A DNA stretch of 10,654 bases from an uncultured Clostridia bacterium (lineage in GTDB: Bacteria > Bacillota > Clostridia > Oscillospirales > CAG-272), in contig CALYSG010000057.1 in NCBI GenBank assembly GCA_945485605.1, forward strand, positions 1-10,654, given 5' to 3'. The notes under the pieces are model-generated. The model did not search any database. It was not told the origin of the DNA and worked only from the letters and a program-made list of their open reading frames with translations. This document shows, piece by piece, positions 6,601 through 10,654 of this stretch. The stretch's first letter is position 1; each line of letters starts with the position of its first letter. The position numbers and the translations under genes were made by a program.

Positions 6601-8446
6601 AATTCTGATGGCAGACGTAGGGCATCTCGCGAAGCTGTTCCTCGGATTTTCCGTCAAAGCTGAGAAGAGGCTGCTCGAGCTCTTCTATCTTAGAATACTC
6701 GCCGTCAAGATAGCCCTGCACGCGTGAGGCGGTCGAAAGGAGCCTTTCCCTAAGTCCGCCGAGCCTCAGCTCCTCGACCGAGAAGCCGAAGGTCCTGTTT
6801 TCGCGGTACCATTGATTTCTGAAAGCCTCGATAAAGATATCGAGCTGTTCGACGATATCGGGGATCCTCGACTGCGCAATATAAGCAAGTTCTACCCTGT
6901 CGCCCGACCTGTAAGCATCGCGCAGATCAAGGCTGAGCGTCGCCTTGTACGAGAGCAGCAGGCAAAGCTCGCCGAGTGTCGTAAAGGCATATCCGAAGTT
7001 TTCGTCGTCCCCGAGCAGGAGCAGACGCTGTGCGCTCTTCATGAAATCCTCGCTTACCTTTTCCCTGTCCATATGAAGGTCAAAAAGTCCCTCAAGCGGA
7101 TCATTGTATAGCAGGTAACGGCTCGGGTTCTTCGGGCTGCCGAGCTCAGCTGTGATTCCGGTCAGCTCATTGGGGGCGTCGAAGGTCAGAAGCTCCTCAT
7201 ATCCCAATCCGAAGCATTCGCGGCTTCTCTTTTCAAGCACCGCGTCATCCGGGTGGCCCTCGGAATATGCTCGTTCGGCAAAATACAGCATGGTCGGAAG
7301 GATCGAGAACTGCGATGCTTCGCCACCGTCGTCGCCCCAACCGGTCACGATAACGTTATCAAGCCCGTACCTTTCGCAGACATCGAGCTGCATCTCGGTC
7401 GACCTCAGCGAGAGACGGTTATGCGGAGCAAAGCCCGACCACTTCCATGCACCTCCGGCAAACGCCACCGGGTTCTTGAACCTTAGATGACAATCGACCA
7501 TGTGCGAGAATATCTGCTCATCCATCGAATAGTAATCCCAGTAGATGAGCGTAAGCCCTTCCGGAACCTGCGCTATGACCTTTGGCGATATCTCACCCTC
7601 GCGCACGCGGTAAGCCCCGCCGAACGCCATTCTAAAGAACATATCGCTCCACATCATGGGGTGATAGCCGTTTTCATGGCAGAGCTTTACCACTCTGTCA
7701 AGATGCTCAAGCATTATCTGCGTCGCAGGTCTGTATCCGTTCTTTCCGAGATACCTGCCGAGTCCGAGAGAGTGTGCCTCGTCCATACCGATGTTTATCC
7801 TGCCGCTTCTGAAGACGCGTTTGCAGGTCTTAAGGCAGGCATCAATGAACCCGTAGGTTTCCTCGCTCCCGGCAAGAAGTATATCGCCCGTGTCGCGGAG
7901 CTTACTCATGGCGTTCCAGCGGAGCGCCGTCGCAAGGTGCGCGAGCGTCTGTATACATGGAATGACCTCAATGCCGAAAAGATCGGCATAGTCATCTATT
8001 TCGCGCAGCTCCTCTTCCGAGAAGCGTCCGCGCATATGACCGAAGTAGGGGTAGTCCCGAAGCTCATATGTATCCTCGGTATAGAGCATCAGGGAATCGT
8101 AGCCCATAAGGGCAAGGTATCTTATCATGCGCTTTGCCGACTGCATATTGTAAACTGCATTTCGCGACATATCCGCCATGTAACAGAGCATCCTTAAGTT
8201 ACTTCGGTAGCTCTTGTGTCCGCCGTCGGATATAATTCCCGAAAGCTCCGACAGAACACGGAAAAGCTCACAGTCGCGGCTGTAGGTGACATGGTATCCG
8301 CCGTCTTTTTTCGCCACCGAAACAGAATCCGCGCACTTGACCTCAACCTCCGTGCCGTCGATGCAAATCTCAAATCCGAGCTGATCCTGAAGCTCGACGA
8401 GCGCGAGAGCCTGCTTTTCGTTAAGTCCAATTATATTCAGCTTCAT
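6599..8446 (-). CDS. Cytoplasmic GH20 beta-N-acetylhexosaminidase (GcnA-like)
   Basis: A 615-residue glycoside hydrolase. Residues 1-80 form a small alpha/beta domain. The TIM barrel begins at RMLCYMADMSRN (85-96) and runs to about 390. It includes GYDSLMLYTEDTYEL, IEVIPCIQTLAHL and the family signature GMDEAHSLGLG with the catalytic Asp222-Glu223 pair (Asp orients the substrate acetamido group, Glu is the general acid). Further barrel segments are MMWSDMFF and IYWDYY. Residues about 400-615 form a helical C-terminal domain. With no signal peptide it should act on imported GlcNAc/GalNAc-terminated saccharides or glycopeptides in the cytoplasm. Its ATG overlaps the TGA of the upstream nucleoside hydrolase (ATGA), and its GGAGGT (8452-8457) lies in that gene's coding end, so translation is coupled. 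The exact substrate cannot be read from sequence. Confidence 0.88.
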   Translation of the reverse strand: MKLNIIGLNEKQALALVELQDQLGFEICIDGTEVEVKCADSVSVAKKDGGYHVTYSRDCELFRVLSELSGIISDGGHKSYRSNLRMLCYMADMSRNAVYNMQSAKRMIRYLALMGYDSLMLYTEDTYELRDYPYFGHMRGRFSEEELREIDDYADLFGIEVIPCIQTLAHLATALRWNAMSKLRDTGDILLAGSEETYGFIDACLKTCKRVFRSGRINIGMDEAHSLGLGRYLGKNGYRPATQIMLEHLDRVVKLCHENGYHPMMWSDMFFRMAFGGAYRVREGEISPKVIAQVPEGLTLIYWDYYSMDEQIFSHMVDCHLRFKNPVAFAGGAWKWSGFAPHNRLSLRSTEMQLDVCERYGLDNVIVTGWGDDGGEASQFSILPTMLYFAERAYSEGHPDDAVLEKRSRECFGLGYEELLTFDAPNELTGITAELGSPKNPSRYLLYNDPLEGLFDLHMDREKVSEDFMKSAQRLLLLGDDENFGYAFTTLGELCLLLSYKATLSLDLRDAYRSGDRVELAYIAQSRIPDIVEQLDIFIEAFRNQWYRENRTFGFSVEELRLGGLRERLLSTASRVQGYLDGEYSKIEELEQPLLSFDGKSEEQLREMPYVCHQN

Positions 8447-9345
8447 AATTTACCTCCGCCGACCGACGCGAGCTTAGTGAAAAGATCCGCGTAGATCGGA
8501 TCGCGTTTTATCCTTCTGACATAAATGTAATGGTGTCTTGCGGGGTCGAATGCGTAACGGCAATCGGGTGTTACTATCGGCGTGGGGATCACGACGAAAT
8601 CAAGAGCCTCGGGCTTCGTGAATACCGCCGCCGCCGTGACATCCCAGACGACCTTTGACCAGCCGAAGGGCTTTGTCGAATACTTGCTTACGATGTCGAC
8701 AAGGTAATCGCAAAGCTCGTTCTTTCCTTCAAGGTAATATCTGAGCTCGGGAACGGTCGTGATGAATTCGGAGCAGACCCCGAAGCAAGGTATCTGAACG
8801 AGCGGGATCCCGCAGTCAAATACGACCTGTGCCCCGGGAATATCCTGTCTTAGGTTGAATTCCTTCGTGTCCTGCCAATGAAGCGCATGACCTCCGAGCC
8901 AGATAAGGACAGCCTTCTTGCAGATCTCGGGACACTTCACGATAGCCGATGCCACGTTCGTGATCGCGCCTATCGCAATGATATATACCGTTTTTTCCGA
9001 ATTCATAACGGTGTTGATTATGTTGTCGGCGGCCTCTGATTCGACGGGAACATTTTTGTCCTTCATGAATTCGCGCGAACCGCGGTAGACGGGGATATCG
9101 GCGTTTTTGTCGACGAGCTTCATGATACGGAAGATCTCGTTATAGCTCTTCTCCATTCCGTCACCCGCCGAGGTCGAGCGCTTATTCAGGAAGGGTGCGG
9201 CGTTTACCGAAAGCAGGTTCACTCTGTCCCCAGATCTCATAAGGTACGCAAGAGCGAACTGGTCGTCTATCTCATTATAGCAGTCGGTGTCAAGAATAAC
9301 GTCCTTGATATCCGTACTCTTAAGGTTTTCGAGTATTGATCTCAT
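8443..9345 (-). CDS. Atypical nucleoside hydrolase (IUNH fold)
   Basis: A 300-residue protein of the inosine-uridine nucleoside hydrolase superfamily, which cleaves N-glycosidic bonds of ribonucleosides using a bound calcium ion. The N-terminal aspartate cluster is DTDCYNEIDD (residues 19-28), two residues longer than the canonical DTDPGxDD. The mid-protein AIGAITNVASAI segment and the EFNLRQD segment (Glu162, Asn164, Asp168) match the substrate-site strands. The late calcium-binding Asp is at 235 in VVWDVTAAA, where the preceding residue is Trp instead of the His that protonates the leaving base in inosine-preferring enzymes. There is no signal peptide. GGAGGAA (9351-9357) precedes ATG. It is the first gene of the pair with the GH20 enzyme and lies 70 bases after ftsZ. 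Fold assignment is secure; substrate is uncertain and may not be an ordinary nucleoside. Confidence 0.87.
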   Translation of the reverse strand: MRSILENLKSTDIKDVILDTDCYNEIDDQFALAYLMRSGDRVNLLSVNAAPFLNKRSTSAGDGMEKSYNEIFRIMKLVDKNADIPVYRGSREFMKDKNVPVESEAADNIINTVMNSEKTVYIIAIGAITNVASAIVKCPEICKKAVLIWLGGHALHWQDTKEFNLRQDIPGAQVVFDCGIPLVQIPCFGVCSEFITTVPELRYYLEGKNELCDYLVDIVSKYSTKPFGWSKVVWDVTAAAVFTKPEALDFVVIPTPIVTPDCRYAFDPARHHYIYVRRIKRDPIYADLFTKLASVGGGKL

Positions 9346-9360
9346 AATTGTTCCTCCGAT

Positions 9361-9394
9361 AAAACGAGGGTCGGCGATATATTCGTCAACCCTC
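9361..9394 (-). terminator. Hairpin after ftsZ, probable weak terminator
   Basis: Read on the - strand, a 12-bp stem with one mismatch and one G-U pair (9383-9394 with 9366-9377) and a five-base loop is followed by GTTTTATC. It lies 22 bases past the ftsZ stop. The T-run is short, so some read-through into the nucleoside hydrolase and GH20 genes is plausible, and no convincing promoter for them is visible in the gap. On the + strand the same stem is followed by TTTTCTTAGATTTTTT, so it could also stop antisense transcription. Confidence 0.55.
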
Positions 9395-9415
9395 TTTTCT
9401 TAGATTTTTTCTTTT

Positions 9416-10579
9416 TTACTTTTTCCTGAAGATACTCATGATATCGTCAAGGTCGCTCTCTGAAATATCGCTTCCTCTTCCGGATGTTGCTTTCGGTCTC
9501 TCGGGAGCTTTCGGTGCGGGCGCCGGCTCGGCTTTTGCCTGCTGAACGGGGCTCGCCTGCTCGGATGCCTTCGGAACGTTTTGCTCTGCTGTAACCGTGA
9601 CCGTACGGGTATCGTCATCGGGCTTCTTGTTGAATCCCGTCGCGATTATCGTTATACGCATCTCATCGTCAAGGTCGTTATCAAATGCAACGCCCCAGAT
9701 AACATTAGCATTGGGCGATGCTTCGTTCGCAATAAGGGTAGAGGCAAGGTCGATATCCTCAAGTCCGACGTCATTCGACGCGGTAATGCTGATAAGAATA
9801 CCGGTCGCACCGTTCATCGTGGTCTCAAGCAACGGGCTCGAGATGGCAGCCTTCGCCGCCTGCTCTGCCTTGTCTTTGCCGCTCGCCGAGCCGACGCCCA
9901 TGTGAGCGTAACCGGCGTCCGCCATGACGGAGGTCACATCGGCAAAGTCGAGGTTGATAAACGAAGGAACATTGATAAGCTCCGAAATGCTCTGGACACC
10001 GCGGCGGAGAACGTCGTCGGCTATCTCAAAGGCATTTGCAAGGGTTATCCTTGTATCCGAGACCTGCTTAAGTCTTTCGTTAGGAATTATTACGAGCGAA
10101 TCGACATACTGGCTAAGCTCGGAGATACCCTCCATAGCCTGATCCATTCTGCGCTTGCCCTCAAATGCGAAGGGCTTTGTAACGATACCGACGGTAAGGA
10201 TGCCCATTTCCTTTGCTACGCGGGCAACGACCGGAGCAGCACCTGTTCCCGTTCCGCCGCCCATACCGGCGGTAACAAAAACCATATCGGCACCGGTAAG
10301 TGCCTGCTTGATATCCTCAATCGATTCCTCTGCGGCTCTCGCACCGATAGCGGGATTGGCACCGGCGCCGAAGCCCTTCGTTATCTTCTCTCCTATAACG
10401 AGCTGTGTCGGGGCATCCGATCTGCGGATCGCCTGACGGTCGGTGTTGATCGCGATAAAATCAACCCCGCGGATATTTGTCGAAATCATTCTGTTAACGG
10501 CATTGTTTCCACCGCCGCCTACACCGATAACTCTTATAGATACACCGCTCTCAAGAGTATCGTCGTGTTCAAACGTCAT
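9416..10579 (-). CDS. ftsZ: Cell division GTPase FtsZ
   Basis: A 387-residue bacterial tubulin homologue that polymerises into the Z-ring at mid-cell and, in spore formers, also at the polar septum. The GTP-binding domain starts at RVIGVGGGGNNAVNRM (residues 16-31) and has the tubulin signature GGGTGTG at 107-113. The T7 synergy loop NLDFAD at 209-214 keeps Asn209, Asp211 and Asp214, needed for GTP hydrolysis at the subunit interface. The C-terminal domain ends near residue 316. Residues about 317-372 form an Ala/Pro/Glu-rich disordered linker. The C-terminal peptide is DLDDIMSIFRKK (376-387), a divergent version of the usual DIPxFLR-type hub for FtsA/SepF/EzrA. GGGAGGA (10587-10593) precedes ATG by seven bases. 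Length and motifs are typical of the family. Confidence 0.97.
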   Translation of the reverse strand: MTFEHDDTLESGVSIRVIGVGGGGNNAVNRMISTNIRGVDFIAINTDRQAIRRSDAPTQLVIGEKITKGFGAGANPAIGARAAEESIEDIKQALTGADMVFVTAGMGGGTGTGAAPVVARVAKEMGILTVGIVTKPFAFEGKRRMDQAMEGISELSQYVDSLVIIPNERLKQVSDTRITLANAFEIADDVLRRGVQSISELINVPSFINLDFADVTSVMADAGYAHMGVGSASGKDKAEQAAKAAISSPLLETTMNGATGILISITASNDVGLEDIDLASTLIANEASPNANVIWGVAFDNDLDDEMRITIIATGFNKKPDDDTRTVTVTAEQNVPKASEQASPVQQAKAEPAPAPKAPERPKATSGRGSDISESDLDDIMSIFRKK

Positions 10580-10654
10580 GTCTGAGTCCTCCCGAATTTA
10601 TTTATCCTGATTTATTTCATCATCCCGGCACAATAGACGGCACGAGTCATATAC
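10580..10654 (-). other. ftsZ leader, possibly containing the 3' end of an upstream gene
   Basis: Upstream of the ftsZ ribosome binding site, two of the three - strand frames are open from the window edge: one to a TAA at 10598-10600 and one to a TAA at 10612-10614. Either could be the last 13 to 18 codons of a gene in the division cluster. The pieces are too short to identify. I see no convincing promoter or terminator here. Confidence 0.3.

Noticed and set aside
7487..8197. Long + strand open frame opposite the GH20 gene
   Set aside because: The - strand frame carries the GH20 catalytic signature. The + strand frame has no ribosome binding site or recognisable domain.
9359..9389. TTGACG-N19-TTTTAT on the - strand as a promoter for the nucleoside hydrolase
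   Set aside because: The spacer is long, the -10 is poor, it overlaps the terminator stem, and transcription would begin within the ribosome binding site.
9581..10585. Long + strand open frame opposite ftsZ
   Set aside because: It is antisense to a gene with all FtsZ motifs intact. Its translation has no domain pattern and arises from codon bias of ftsZ.

Overview
The window reads as the chromosome of an endospore-forming Firmicute of the class Clostridia, probably an anaerobic gut-type Oscillospiraceae/Ruminococcaceae relative. The grounds are a SpoIVB sporulation protease, a SleC-type cortex-lytic enzyme module, a ClpC with a Gram-positive type N-domain, strong AGGAGG-like ribosome binding sites, and a TTG start. 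The taxonomic rank below class is inference. Nothing looks phage-derived or transposon-derived, and I saw no tRNA, rRNA or CRISPR array.

Layout. On the + strand, bases 1-194 hold the 3' end of an unrecognised gene, closed by a strong terminator (214-253). A 5' region of about 150 bases with interleaved short palindromes and a possible forespore-type promoter precedes spoIVB (411-1556), which ends in a terminator (1570-1598). Next comes a three-gene spore-cortex operon: a small carboxypeptidase-regulatory-like (beta-sandwich) protein (1665-2102), a SpoIID/SleC-type lytic enzyme with three peptidoglycan-binding repeats (2124-3530), and a protein made only of two such repeats (3548-4078). A hairpin (4086-4116) separates this from clpC (4139-6589). 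On the - strand, converging on clpC with only nine bases between stop codons, are a cytoplasmic GH20 beta-N-acetylhexosaminidase (6599-8446), an atypical nucleoside hydrolase (8443-9345, overlapping the GH20 start by ATGA) and ftsZ (9416-10579).

How the genes fit. The left half is a sporulation/germination block. SpoIVB is the forespore signalling protease that triggers pro-sigma-K processing, and the next three genes look like a SleC germination system in pieces. The small first gene resembles the pro-region at the N-terminus of SleC, the second carries the catalytic SpoIID-like domain, and the peptidoglycan-binding domain has been expanded to five copies over two proteins. The terminator between spoIVB and this set would allow separate compartment-specific expression (inference). 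The right half combines housekeeping division (ftsZ) with a coupled pair of intracellular salvage hydrolases, one acting on amino-sugar glycosides and one of the nucleoside hydrolase fold whose substrate is open to question.

The most interesting points are the split SleC arrangement, the divergent active-site signature of the nucleoside hydrolase and its tight coupling to a GH20 enzyme, and the overlapping palindromes upstream of spoIVB. No clearly new multi-gene system is evident.
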